Assembly: GCA_019636795.1 (NCBI GenBank)
Contig: JAHBWW010000003.1
Coordinates: 620,001 to 684,000 of the forward strand
From: Phycisphaeraceae bacterium
GTDB taxonomy: Bacteria > Planctomycetota > Phycisphaerae > Phycisphaerales > UBA1924
DNA length: 64,000 bases
Direction of reading: 5' to 3'
Positions 8,651-17,929 of the stretch are shown here, one piece after another (the first letter of the stretch is position 1; every line of letters starts with the position of its first letter). Under the pieces are notes generated by a model. The model made no database searches, was not told the origin of the DNA, and saw only the letters and a list, made by a program, of their open reading frames with translations. Position numbers and translations under genes: made by a program.

Positions 8651-10306
8651 TCACCGCGGCGTCACGCCGAGAATCGGGTCCTCGGGCGCGACAACCTCAG
8701 GCGCTTGCGGGGCGCGCAGCCGCAGCGCGAGCGCCTCGGCCTGACGCGCATAGTCGATCGACTCGCCCAGGATCCGCGCCGCCTCCTGCGGGGCGTGAAA
8801 CCCCTTCGAGTTTTCGCTGCTCACAAAGTCCAGCCGCCACATCGACTTCCGCTGCAGGTCGTAGACCTCGGACAGATCACTCTCGCTTACGCCCGAGAGT
8901 TTGGCCTCCATGATCGCATCGACCATCGACACCATCGCCGCCGCCGCCCGTTCCATCAACGCCTTGTGCCGCGTCTGGATCGTCGCCACCCGCTCGCGCA
9001 GTTCGGCCTCGGACACCTTGTGACACGTCTGGCAGGCGTTGTTGATGTTCTCCATCGGGCTGCGCACGTTGTGATTGCTCAGTTTCATGGCGCCTACCCG
9101 CTCGTAGGGCATGTGGCAATCGGCGCAGCTCACCCCCGCCCGCGCGTGCACGCCCTGGTTCCACAGCTCGAACTCCGGGTGCTGCGCCTTGTAGAGCGCC
9201 GCGCCCGTCTCGGCGTGCACGTAGTCCTTGAACGCCGTACCGTCGGGAAACGTCAACTCATCCCAGTACCGCTCCATGTCCTCGACCCTGAGCCCGAAGC
9301 CCCACGGGAACGTCAGCGTGTCCTGCGTCGCGCAGTAATACTCGACATGGCACTGCCCGCACGCGAACGAACGCATCTCGGCGCGCGTCGCGAGCTTGTT
9401 GGGGTCGTACGGCTCCTTGCGGTCGCCGCGCCGCCACCGCTCGACGCTGGGCATCGCGTGCACCTGTCCATCGCCGGCCGCCAGTTTGGCCATCCCCAGC
9501 ATGAACCCGGGACGCGTGATGCGCACCGCCATCGTCTTGGGATCATGGCAGTCGATGCAGCTGACCGGGTGAGCCTCGCTCATCGCAAAGTGCCCCTCGG
9601 GCATCGCCTTGGGATCAAACCCGCCCACCGGCGGCTCGCCGAACACCGCCGGACTGCCCGGCGCTGTGCCGTCGGGCATCTGCGTGAGCATCGCCAGCAC
9701 CTCGTGATAGGGCTTGCGGCTGAGCACCTCGAAACCCTTGATCACCGCCTCCATGTTGAACTCGGCCGCGAGCGCCGCCTCGTCGCTGGGCAGCCCCAGC
9801 GCGTCGAGCCCCGCCTTGCGGTAGAGCACCGTCGTCGAAGCGTGGCAGTGCAGACACGCCCCGGCCTGCTGCCGCTGGTTGACGCGCTCGGTCACGACCT
9901 GGTCGTAGAGCATGTAGGCGTGCCCGCGCGCTTCGCGGTAGTCGATGCTGAAGGCGTAGCCCGCATAGAGCCGCTTGAGCCACGGACTTTCGTCGAGCTT
10001 GCTCTGGGGCATCGCGCTCGAGCCGCCGTAGAACGTGTCGCCGGCCGTCATCGTGTACTGATCGAAGTGGTGCGGCCAGTTGAGCCCCCAGGGCGCGGGG
10101 TCCGTGCTCGTCTCGTTGAGATCGACCACGCGGAAATACGGCGAACGCGCGTCCTGCTTGTGCTCGAACATCGTCACCAGCACGAAGACCACGATCAGCG
10201 TCGTGAGCAGCGTCACGCCGAAGATCGAGCCGAGCAGCAGAAACTGACGCGCGCGGCGGCTGGAACTGCGGGGCGCGGATGGAGGAGTCGGTGCAGTCGT
10301 CGTCAT
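8651..10306 (-). CDS. nrfA: Pentaheme cytochrome c nitrite reductase, ammonia-forming (NrfA)
   Basis: 551 residues. NrfA reduces nitrite to ammonium with six electrons. Five heme motifs are present: CLHCH (151-155), CIDCH (250-254), CGQCH (316-320), CADCH (394-398) and CQTCH (425-429). Residues expected at the active site are there: Arg in REARGHA (~127), Tyr323 in CGQCHVEYY and His376 in KAQHPEFE. The heme-1 site, CxxCK in E. coli, is CxxCH here, as in some epsilon-proteobacterial enzymes. The N-terminus is a long uncleaved-looking membrane segment (~22-46) rather than a simple signal peptide. It follows nrfH by 30 bases and ccsBA further upstream, so one ccsBA-nrfH-nrfA unit is likely. Confidence 0.95.
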   Translation of the reverse strand: MTTTAPTPPSAPRSSSRRARQFLLLGSIFGVTLLTTLIVVFVLVTMFEHKQDARSPYFRVVDLNETSTDPAPWGLNWPHHFDQYTMTAGDTFYGGSSAMPQSKLDESPWLKRLYAGYAFSIDYREARGHAYMLYDQVVTERVNQRQQAGACLHCHASTTVLYRKAGLDALGLPSDEAALAAEFNMEAVIKGFEVLSRKPYHEVLAMLTQMPDGTAPGSPAVFGEPPVGGFDPKAMPEGHFAMSEAHPVSCIDCHDPKTMAVRITRPGFMLGMAKLAAGDGQVHAMPSVERWRRGDRKEPYDPNKLATRAEMRSFACGQCHVEYYCATQDTLTFPWGFGLRVEDMERYWDELTFPDGTAFKDYVHAETGAALYKAQHPEFELWNQGVHARAGVSCADCHMPYERVGAMKLSNHNVRSPMENINNACQTCHKVSEAELRERVATIQTRHKALMERAAAAMVSMVDAIMEAKLSGVSESDLSEVYDLQRKSMWRLDFVSSENSKGFHAPQEAARILGESIDYARQAEALALRLRAPQAPEVVAPEDPILGVTPR

Positions 10307-10336
10307 GGCAGCAGATCCTTGAAGCGCAAACGAAAC

Positions 10337-10879
10337 TCAGTCACGATGGCGATGGCCAACGTCAGAATGACAGTGAACACACGAAAGCATGTCGCCGCCG
10401 GGCTGGGTCGGCAGCATCTGATGCACGAAATCACTGTGGCAGTGCAGACACGCGTTCTGCGCCACCACCTTGTTGCGGGCCTTGATCCGGATCGGCTCGT
10501 GAAACGCGCCGGTCGTGAAGGCCAGCGAGTGAAAAAAGCCGTTGTCACCCTTGACGATCCACTTGCCCACCGGATGATGCGACAGATGACAGTCGTTGCA
10601 CGTCGCCACGTTCTTGTGGCTCGAACTGAGCCACGCGTCGTAATGCCCCTGCATGACATGGCAGTTGGTGCAGCTCAGCGGATCGTTCGACAAATACGAC
10701 GCGCCCTGCCCATAGCCGAACGTGAACACACCCAGCCCGCTCATCATCCCCAGCAGCGCTACCAGCAGCAGCGGAATGACGCCGATGCGGACCAGACGCG
10801 CGGCCGGTGGCGACGCTGCGCCCTCTGCGGGCACAGCAGGCTCCGGACTGCTGGCTGCGACTGTTGTCTCGTGTGTCAT
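10337..10879 (-). CDS. nrfH: Tetraheme quinol dehydrogenase NrfH (NapC/NirT family)
   Basis: 180 residues. One membrane anchor at ~30-57 (VRIGVIPLLLVALLGMMSGL) is followed by four CxxCH motifs: CTNCH 70-74, CNDCH 94-98, CLHCH 144-148 and CVHCH 167-171. NrfH takes electrons from menaquinol and delivers them to NrfA in a membrane NrfHA complex. The N-terminal ~28 residues are Ala/Pro-rich and longer than usual. It is placed directly before nrfA and 57 bases after ccsBA on the same strand. Confidence 0.95.
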   Translation of the reverse strand: MTHETTVAASSPEPAVPAEGAASPPAARLVRIGVIPLLLVALLGMMSGLGVFTFGYGQGASYLSNDPLSCTNCHVMQGHYDAWLSSSHKNVATCNDCHLSHHPVGKWIVKGDNGFFHSLAFTTGAFHEPIRIKARNKVVAQNACLHCHSDFVHQMLPTQPGGDMLSCVHCHSDVGHRHRD

Positions 10880-10936
10880 CGTGCGTCTGCCTGAGCCCGC
10901 TCACTATAGCAAAATCAACGCTGACATGCCGCACGC

Positions 10937-13903
10937 TCACACACTGGCCCCGCTGCGCCACCAACTTCGGGGGGCAAGGCCGATCGCGATGATCGCCATC
11001 TGAGAAGCCACGAACACGATGAGCCAGAAGACCGCCGAATCGACAAAGCCGTAGGAGTGCAAGCCGACGCCGAGCATGTTGGTGCCGAACCAACTCCACG
11101 CCGTGACGATGTTGCCCCCCACCGCCAGCAGCATGATGCCGCGCAGCCGCACCAGCCCGCCCCAGCGCGCGTGCAGGATGATCGCGTTGATCAGCACCAC
11201 CAGCGCCGCGCCGTTCTCCTTCGGGTCCCACCCCCAGAACCTGCCCCAGGACTGATCGGCCCAGATCCCGCCCAGGACCGTGCCGACGAAACTGAGCAGC
11301 AGCGCAAAGCACACCGTGCCATACACCATCCGCCCCAGCGCGCGAGCCCGCTCGGGGTTCAGGTACCGCGAGAAGACCCCCAGCACGAGATACACCATCG
11401 CCAGCGCCCCGGCCAGAAACGTCGCGCTGTAGCCCAGCGTGATCGTCACCACGTGCGTCGCGAGCCAGAAGTTGCTGTCGAGCACCGCCTGCATCATCTG
11501 CATCGTGTCGCCGTCGCTGCCCAGGTGATGCGCCACCAGCAGGGTCGCAAACCCGATCGCCGCCGCGCCCAGCACCGCGATGCCCAGTGCGTGGAGCCGC
11601 TCGAGCACGAGCCCCAGCAGCACCGAAGCCCACCCCACGAACACCGCCGACGAATACAGGTTCGTCACCGGCGGACGTTCCTGCAGAACCATGCGCAGCA
11701 CAATCGCCAGCGTGTGCACCGCCAGCCCCGTCCACATCAGACTCACCGCCGCGAGACGCACACGCCCGCCCGCGCGGCCGCGCAGCATCAGCGCAGCGCA
11801 CGCCAGCACGAACGCGAGCACATACACCGCCGCCGTGCCGACAAACAGCGAAGCGCGGTTGAAGAGCACCTCGAGATCGGCCCGCCGCATCACCCCCGGC
11901 AGGTCGCGCCGCAGCAGCGCGTCGTAGCCGCTGACCGCCCGGTTGAAGCCCTCGGCGTCGCCCTGGCTGGCCGCCGTCATCATCGCGATGTAGTACGCCA
12001 GCGAGGGGTGCAGCGTCGCCGGATCAAAGGACTCCGATTCTCCTCCCCCCAGCACAGCCCCCGCCAGCGGCGCATCCATCAGCGCCGTGTGGAACGATTC
12101 CCACTCGGGGCTCTCGCCCAGCGGCGCGATGACATGCGGCCAGAGCATCCGCGCGTGGCCCAGCAGCGTGTTGACGCGCTCGTGCAGCTCGATCACCGCG
12201 CGCTCGAACGCATCGCGCTGCCGCGGCTCGATCGCAAAGGCCCGCTCGGCCTGCTCGCTGATCGCGCCCCACTTCGGCTCGATCTGGTTCATGCTCAGCC
12301 GCGCTGGCGCGCTGGCCTCGCGTCCCAGCAGCGTCAGCAGATCGGGGTGATCGACGCGCACGACGGGCTGGTCGCCGATGGTTTCGGGCGCCGCCATCAG
12401 CCCGAGCATGAACTCGGCCGCGCTCAATCGCCCCTGCCCCGTCTGAATCGACTGCCGCCCGCCCGCAACCAGCAGCGCGTGCCGCGCCGCGGTGTCCATC
12501 GGTTTGACTCTGCCGCCCGACGAGACCGGCAGCGACGCGAACGTCGCGATATCCATCTCCGTGCGCGCCTCGGGCACCAGCAGCCCGTGGCCCGCGATCA
12601 CCAGCCCCAGCGCGCAGGCAACCGCCGCGAACACCGCCGCGGACCTCTCGCCCGCGCTGTGCGCCGCCGCCGGTTCGACAGCGGACGCCGCGAGCCCGGC
12701 GTTCTTGCGCTCGGCTGCACCGCGCCGACGCAGGAACGTACTCAGCGACAACACCAGGTGCAGCGTCAGCCCGCCGGCCACCATGATGCACGCGATGTAG
12801 GGCAGGGTCGCCCCGGGGTTACGGACCACCTGCAGCACCGTGCCGGTGCCGTCGGGCTTGTACGAGGCCTGATAGAACGTCGCGCCGCGATAGCGCAGCG
12901 GGTTGTTCATCGAGATGAGCACCTCGCGGTCGGTCCCGCGCGCCGGATCGACAATGCGCACCCGGCTCGAAAAGTTCCGCGCAATCTCCGTCCCGACGAA
13001 CCGGTCGTGGCGGAACTCGAGCAGGTGCAGCGTGTACGGCTTTTCGGTGCGGGCGTAGCGCAGCGCGATCTCAATCGCTCCGTCCTCCATCTCGACGACC
13101 TGCGGGTCGATCAGGTTGGTCCACAACAGCCAGGTGCCCAGCAGCGCTCCATGCTCAAACAGGCTCACCACCGCCGCGGGCGCGTCGGGCCGCATGCCAT
13201 CAACGCCGCGCACGCTCGGCAGTTCCTCGGCCACGGCGTCGCGCCCCACCCCACGCATCGCGGGCCCGGCATCATGCGCGTGCAGTAACCTCGCGTTGGG
13301 CATCCAGCGCTCGACCTCGATCTCGAGTGGCCGATCATGCAGCCCGATGCGCTTGTTCTGGCGCGCCGCCCTCTCGAGCATCTCCTGCGGGATCGTGATC
13401 TCGCGGGTCTTGGCGGCCGCCTGGCCCGCGCCGCTCACCCCGGCGAAGACCAGCTCGCTCGTGCGCACGTCCTCGACGAAGGTGCTGCTGCCGCCCACGT
13501 CGATGCTCATCAGGCCTTCGCGGGCCGCCGTCGCCGCAACAAACTCCCCGGCCAGCAGCACGATCAGCCCCGCGTGCAGCACGATGATGCCGATGCGCTT
13601 GCGCGAGAGCCGAAAACGCACCGCGTGGGCCGCGATCAGGTTGACCAGTAGCGCCGCGCCAAGCGTAAGCCCCCCCGGCATCGGCACGGCCCCCGCTGCC
13701 CTCCCCCAGGCCTCGGGCACGAACATCTGCAGGTCTACCCACGCGACTGTGCTGCGAAAGTACACCTCGACCGCCTGCCAGATGCCCATGTTCACCTGCG
13801 CCAGCGTCCCGGCGAAGATAAGCGCCATCGACAGGGCCAGCAGCGCGACCGTGAACTTGAGTGAACCCAGACCTCGCAGCAGCGCGGCACCCTTGCTCTT
13901 CAT
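10937..13903 (-). CDS. ccsBA: Fused ResB-CcsA cytochrome c biogenesis protein (CcsBA/NrfI-like)
   Basis: 988 residues from the ATG at 13903; an in-frame GTG at 13957 next to the helicase stop is the alternative. The N-terminal part (~1-420) is ResB/Ccs1-like, with membrane segments near 10-35, 60-80 and 95-120 and a large periplasmic section (VRIVDPARGTDREVLISMNN, LRYRGATFYQASYK). The C-terminal part is CcsA with many helices and the WWD heme-handling motif (W881-ADQSWGRFWGWDPKENGA). System II synthases export heme and ligate it to CxxCH motifs. The gene sits directly upstream of nrfHA, as NrfI does in Wolinella, so it probably matures these two multiheme proteins, which carry nine heme sites in total. 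Confidence 0.92.
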   Translation of the reverse strand: MKSKGAALLRGLGSLKFTVALLALSMALIFAGTLAQVNMGIWQAVEVYFRSTVAWVDLQMFVPEAWGRAAGAVPMPGGLTLGAALLVNLIAAHAVRFRLSRKRIGIIVLHAGLIVLLAGEFVAATAAREGLMSIDVGGSSTFVEDVRTSELVFAGVSGAGQAAAKTREITIPQEMLERAARQNKRIGLHDRPLEIEVERWMPNARLLHAHDAGPAMRGVGRDAVAEELPSVRGVDGMRPDAPAAVVSLFEHGALLGTWLLWTNLIDPQVVEMEDGAIEIALRYARTEKPYTLHLLEFRHDRFVGTEIARNFSSRVRIVDPARGTDREVLISMNNPLRYRGATFYQASYKPDGTGTVLQVVRNPGATLPYIACIMVAGGLTLHLVLSLSTFLRRRGAAERKNAGLAASAVEPAAAHSAGERSAAVFAAVACALGLVIAGHGLLVPEARTEMDIATFASLPVSSGGRVKPMDTAARHALLVAGGRQSIQTGQGRLSAAEFMLGLMAAPETIGDQPVVRVDHPDLLTLLGREASAPARLSMNQIEPKWGAISEQAERAFAIEPRQRDAFERAVIELHERVNTLLGHARMLWPHVIAPLGESPEWESFHTALMDAPLAGAVLGGGESESFDPATLHPSLAYYIAMMTAASQGDAEGFNRAVSGYDALLRRDLPGVMRRADLEVLFNRASLFVGTAAVYVLAFVLACAALMLRGRAGGRVRLAAVSLMWTGLAVHTLAIVLRMVLQERPPVTNLYSSAVFVGWASVLLGLVLERLHALGIAVLGAAAIGFATLLVAHHLGSDGDTMQMMQAVLDSNFWLATHVVTITLGYSATFLAGALAMVYLVLGVFSRYLNPERARALGRMVYGTVCFALLLSFVGTVLGGIWADQSWGRFWGWDPKENGAALVVLINAIILHARWGGLVRLRGIMLLAVGGNIVTAWSWFGTNMLGVGLHSYGFVDSAVFWLIVFVASQMAIIAIGLAPRSWWRSGASV

Positions 13904-13957
13904 CTTCGACCGTATGCCCCCTGATCGCGTCCCGGCGCGCCTCGTCCGGAGAAACAC

Positions 13958-16012
13958 TCAGCGAATCTCGCGCACCCGCACGCCCGGCGGCAGGGCCGCG
14001 ATGAACTGACGCCCGTAGTTCTTGCTGACCAGTCGCGGATCGAGCACCACCACGCGCCCCCGGTCATGCTTCGAGCGGATCAGGCGGCCGTAGCCCTGCT
14101 TGAAACGCAGGATCGCGCGCGGGAGGCTGTCTTCCATGAACGGGTTGCCGCCCTGCTCGGCGATGCGCTCGCAGCGCGCTTCGCTCAGCGGGCGATCCGG
14201 CGGATCAAAGGGCAGGCGCGTGATGATGACGTTGCGCAGCGCGCTGCCCGCGACGTCCACCCCCTGCCAGAAGCTCGCCGCCCCCAGCAGCACGCTGCGC
14301 TGCCCCGCGCGAAAAGCCTCGAGGTGGGCCGACCGCGAGCCGCCCTGCCCCTGAACGAACATCGGCATCTCGAGCGCGCCCAGCGGCCCGGCGAGCCGCG
14401 CCGCCACCGCCTCGAGCAGGCGCAGGCTCGTGAAAAGCACGAACGCCCCTCCGTCGGTCTCGACGACATGATCGTGGATGCGGCTGACCAGCTGGCGCAG
14501 GTATCCCTCTTCCAGTTCGCCCCTGCTGGGCATCGGCATCGTGCGATCGACGATCAACTCGACCTGCGAACCGTGATCGAACGGGCTGCCCAGCTGCAGC
14601 GCCATCGCGCCTTCGCACCCCAGGCGGCCGATGGTGTGCGCAAAGGCGGTCTCGGCGTGCTCGGTCGTCTCGTCGCGGCCCGCCGTGCGCGTGCTGAGCG
14701 TCGCGCTGGTGAGCGTGACGCTGCACTCTTTCCCGAACAGGTGCGCCCGCAGCAGCGGAGCCACATCGATCGGGCTGCATGCCAGTTCAACGCGCGAGAA
14801 CTGGCTGCGCGTCTGGCCGGACTCGATCCAGTACACGCTGTCCGCCGCCGTCTGCGCCACGAGCGACTCGGCCGCACCGGCGATGGCCGCCGCCCGCATC
14901 GCGTAGGCGTTGAGTTCGTAGCGGTCGGCCTCATCGCTCACGTCTTCGCGCAGCCGTCGCAGACGCAGGGCCAGATCGTTCATTGCGGGCGTCAGCGCGT
15001 TGTCGATCGCGCCCGCGGTGCGCACGCGGCCGCTGCGCACCGCCGGTGTGCGTCGCAGCCGCTCCAGAGCATCGAAGAAATCCTGGCTCGCGCTGCCGGC
15101 CTCGGCGACGAGCTCGATCGCCCCGCTCAGCAGTTCGACATCCACGCCCAGACGCGAGAGCTGCGCCAGATACCCTTTGCGGCCCCGCCCGCCCCAGAGC
15201 GCCCCCAGCAGGTGAGAGACCTGCCCCGAGCTGACACTGAGGCCGAAATGATCGGCCGCGACGTCCTCCACCGCGTGCGCTTCGTCGAGCACGACGTGGT
15301 CATAAGTCGGCAGGAAGCCCACGTCAGCCGCCCGCAGCGCCAGGTCGCTGAAAAACAGCGCGTGGTTGCAGATCAGCAGGTTGCCGCGCTCCATCTCTCT
15401 GCGGGCGCGCTGGTAAAAGCACACCTCGTAGTGCGTGCATCTCCGGCCCATGCAGTTGCCCGAGTCCGAGCGGACGTGCTCGAAGACCCCGGGCCGTTCC
15501 AGCTCGGGCATGGTCGCCAGCGAGCCGTCGTCGGTGCTGCTCGCCCAGTCCTCGATGACGTGCAGCGAGCGCCGCGCGGCCGCATCGCCCAGCAGCACGT
15601 CCTGCCGCTGGCTGGCGAGCACCAGCCGCCGCACGCTGACGTAGTTCCCGCGCCCCTTGACGAGCACCGGCCGCAGAAGATTCTCCCCGTCGGCGCCATA
15701 AACGCGGTCCCCCAGCGCCTCGAAAAGCAGCGGGATGTCCTTGCCGATGAGCTGTTCCTGCAGCGCGATCGTGTTGGTCGCGACAACGACCGTCTCCTTG
15801 TGCGTGACGCAGCGCTCGATCGCCGGCAGCAGGTACGCAAAGCTCTTGCCCACGCCCGTCCCCGCCTCGACGAGCAGGGTGCTGCGGCTGGCCATCGCCC
15901 GCTCCACGGCGCTGGCCATGGCGATCTGCTCGGGCCGCGACTCGAAGCGGTCACCGAGGCGCGAGCGAACCGCGCCGCCGCTGCCGAGCAAACTGGCCAC
16001 GCTGAGCCGCAC
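13958..16012 (-). CDS. DinG/XPD-like ATP-dependent DNA helicase
   Basis: 684 residues, GTG start. Superfamily 2 helicase: Walker A in VEAGTGVGKSFAYLLPAIER, DEAH box in HVVLDEAHAVEDVAADHFG, motif VI-like QGYGRLIRSKHDRGRVVVLD near the end. XPD/DinG-type Fe-S cysteines follow the pattern CMGRRCTHYEVC. The usual first cluster cysteine (in KGRxNYLC) is replaced (KGRGNYVSVRRL). DinG enzymes unwind 5'-3' at forks and R-loops. It is immediately upstream of ccsBA on the same strand; their functions look unrelated. No good Shine-Dalgarno is visible before the GTG. Confidence 0.88.
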   Translation of the reverse strand: MRLSVASLLGSGGAVRSRLGDRFESRPEQIAMASAVERAMASRSTLLVEAGTGVGKSFAYLLPAIERCVTHKETVVVATNTIALQEQLIGKDIPLLFEALGDRVYGADGENLLRPVLVKGRGNYVSVRRLVLASQRQDVLLGDAAARRSLHVIEDWASSTDDGSLATMPELERPGVFEHVRSDSGNCMGRRCTHYEVCFYQRARREMERGNLLICNHALFFSDLALRAADVGFLPTYDHVVLDEAHAVEDVAADHFGLSVSSGQVSHLLGALWGGRGRKGYLAQLSRLGVDVELLSGAIELVAEAGSASQDFFDALERLRRTPAVRSGRVRTAGAIDNALTPAMNDLALRLRRLREDVSDEADRYELNAYAMRAAAIAGAAESLVAQTAADSVYWIESGQTRSQFSRVELACSPIDVAPLLRAHLFGKECSVTLTSATLSTRTAGRDETTEHAETAFAHTIGRLGCEGAMALQLGSPFDHGSQVELIVDRTMPMPSRGELEEGYLRQLVSRIHDHVVETDGGAFVLFTSLRLLEAVAARLAGPLGALEMPMFVQGQGGSRSAHLEAFRAGQRSVLLGAASFWQGVDVAGSALRNVIITRLPFDPPDRPLSEARCERIAEQGGNPFMEDSLPRAILRFKQGYGRLIRSKHDRGRVVVLDPRLVSKNYGRQFIAALPPGVRVREIR

Positions 16013-16091
16013 GCAGTGAGTGTATCAGCTCGCGTGTCCGGGCCGCAAGTCTTTATCGCGCGGGCGCGGGGCGGCGTGGTAGACTTGATTC

Positions 16092-17132
16092 ATGCACACG
16101 CCGCCCGCGCCTGCTTCGCCCCGCCTGCCCGGTCTTTCACAGCCAAAGCCCGGCCTGTCGCGGCGCGACGCCCTGCGCACCGGCGTGGGGGTTTCCATCG
16201 GGTTGCTGGCCCCCGCCGGCCTGCTTTCGGCCCGCCCCGCGCTCCCGCGCACGCCCGACCCGGCGAAACTGCGCTTTCTCTGCATGAATCTGTGGGTCGG
16301 CGGCCGCAAGGGGCTCGACACCGAAGAAGCGTCGATCGCCCGCACGCTGGCGGTCCTGCGCGAGGCCGACTGCGAGGTGCTCGCGCTGCAGGAGCAGAGC
16401 GACCTGGCCGAAACATACGCCGCCGAACTGGGCATGCACTGTCTCGTGCAGGACCGTTCGACCGCCATCCTCTCGCGCCACGAGATTCTTGAGACCACGC
16501 CCCACCGCTGGGGCGCGCGGCTCGACGCCCCCGGCCTGGGACCGCTGTGGGTCTTTAACGTGCACTTTCCCGCCGCGCCCTATCAGCCCTACCAGTTGGC
16601 CGGGATCGACTATCACGACGGGCGGCTGATCGCGACTCCCGCCGAGGCCATCACCGAAGCGAGGCTGGCGCGCGGAGAGCCGGCGCTGCGCTGCCTGCGC
16701 GAGCTCCGCCCGGCCCTGGCCACCGGAGCACCGGTCATCCTGGCCGGAGATTTCAACGAACCTTCGCACCTGGACTGGACCCCTGAGGCCGCGGCGGCCG
16801 CGGTGCGAACCCATGCGGTCGACTGGCCCACCACGCGGCTGTTTTCCGACGCCGGCCTGCTCGACGCCTTCAGAACGCTCTGGCCCGATCCGCTCGCGCG
16901 CCCCGGTCAGACCTGGACGCCCCGGCCCGAGGCACGCGAGGTGCACGACCGCATCGACCTGGTGCTTGCCTCCCCGGCCCTGCGTCCCACCGAGGCCCAG
17001 GTGCTGGGCGAAACCGGCCCGATGAGCGATGTCGCGCTCGACCCATGGCCCAGCGATCACCGGGCGGTGCGCGTGATCTTCGACCGGGCCGGCCCCCAGC
17101 ACGCCGACCAGCCTACTTCGCCTGCGCGCTAG
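16092..17132 (+). CDS. Tat-exported endonuclease/exonuclease/phosphatase-family protein
   Basis: 346 residues. The N-terminus has a twin-arginine signal (LSRRDALRTGVGVSIGLLAP). The EEP fold signatures are in order: FLCMNLWVGG, EVLALQEQSD (metal Glu), WVFNVHFPA, VILAGDFNEPSHLDWT (catalytic Asp/Asn), HDRIDLVLAS and WPSDHRAVRVIF (catalytic His). This superfamily includes nucleases, sphingomyelinases and inositol phosphatases; export through Tat points to an extracytoplasmic phosphodiester or phosphoester substrate. It is divergent from the helicase and lies 42 bases upstream of the FAH gene, possibly co-transcribed. Confidence 0.88.
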   Translation: MHTPPAPASPRLPGLSQPKPGLSRRDALRTGVGVSIGLLAPAGLLSARPALPRTPDPAKLRFLCMNLWVGGRKGLDTEEASIARTLAVLREADCEVLALQEQSDLAETYAAELGMHCLVQDRSTAILSRHEILETTPHRWGARLDAPGLGPLWVFNVHFPAAPYQPYQLAGIDYHDGRLIATPAEAITEARLARGEPALRCLRELRPALATGAPVILAGDFNEPSHLDWTPEAAAAAVRTHAVDWPTTRLFSDAGLLDAFRTLWPDPLARPGQTWTPRPEAREVHDRIDLVLASPALRPTEAQVLGETGPMSDVALDPWPSDHRAVRVIFDRAGPQHADQPTSPAR

Positions 17133-17174
17133 GCTTGCCACGCGACCGCGCCGCGGCGCACGGAGAACCTGCTC

Positions 17175-17894
17175 ATGGACCTGATCCCCGCCGAGTTCGG
17201 CCTTGTTCTGGAAACTGACGACGAACTCCTCCCGCTGCGGGTCATCCTCGGCATTGGTCGCAACTACGCAGCCCATGCTCACGAACAGGGTGCCGCGGTG
17301 CCCGCTCATCCGATGGTGTTCATGAAAAACCCGGCCTCGGCGATCGCTCACGGCGTCGCGGTCGAGATCCCGCCCATCTGCCGCGACCCGGACACCGGGC
17401 GGGGGCAGGTCGATTTCGAGGCTGAGCTGGCCGTCATCATCGGCCGCCCCGCCCGCGACGTGCCGGAAGAGCGCGCCCTCGACCATGTCGTCGGCTACTG
17501 CTGTGCCAATGACGTCAGCGCCCGATGGTGGCAGAAGCACGGCTCCGAGGGCCAGTTCTGCCGGGGCAAGAGTTTCGACACCTTCTGCCCGCTCGGGCCC
17601 CACGTCACACCGGCCGCCGAGGTGCCCGATCCGCAGGCTCTGCGCGTCATCATGCGCCTCAACGGGCAGGTCATGCAGGACGCCCCCACCAGCCAGATGA
17701 TGTTCCCGGTCGCGCGGCTCATCGCGGACCTGTCGCGCGGCACCACCCTCATGCCCGGCACGGTGATCCTCAGCGGCACCCCCAGCGGCGTGGGCATGGC
17801 CCGCACGCCCCCGCTCTGGATCAGGGACGGCGACGTGATGGAAGTCGAGATCCCCGGCCTCGGAATCCTGCGCAACCCCGTGCGCGACGTGTGA
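17175..17894 (+). CDS. Fumarylacetoacetate hydrolase (FAH) family protein
   Basis: 239 residues, the size of single-domain FAH enzymes. Signatures: ILGIGRNYAAHAHEQGA, PMVFMKNPASAI, the metal-binding acidic set in VDFEAELAVIIGRPARD, GYCCANDVSAR, and the C-terminal LIADLSRGTTLMPGTVILSG followed by TPSGVGMARTPP. The family includes acylpyruvases and 2-hydroxyhepta-2,4-diene-1,7-dioate isomerases acting on C-C bonds of diketo acids with Mg2+. The start is supported by GGAGAA 7 bases upstream. Substrate cannot be told from context. Confidence 0.9.
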   Translation: MDLIPAEFGLVLETDDELLPLRVILGIGRNYAAHAHEQGAAVPAHPMVFMKNPASAIAHGVAVEIPPICRDPDTGRGQVDFEAELAVIIGRPARDVPEERALDHVVGYCCANDVSARWWQKHGSEGQFCRGKSFDTFCPLGPHVTPAAEVPDPQALRVIMRLNGQVMQDAPTSQMMFPVARLIADLSRGTTLMPGTVILSGTPSGVGMARTPPLWIRDGDVMEVEIPGLGILRNPVRDV

Positions 17895-17929
17895 GCGCCG
17901 CGCGTCCCTCAACCCGACTGCTTCACGCG

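Noticed and set aside
8603-10894. Long open frame on the plus strand opposite nrfA/nrfH
   Set aside because: It is antisense to clear multiheme genes; the high GC content keeps the opposite frame open. Its product is basic and His/Arg-rich without any domain.
11057-13288. Long plus-strand frame opposite ccsBA
   Set aside because: Same antisense effect; low-complexity Arg/His/Gln product.
14066-16492. Long plus-strand frame opposite the helicase
   Set aside because: Antisense of a recognisable DEAH helicase and running into the Tat protein gene in another frame.
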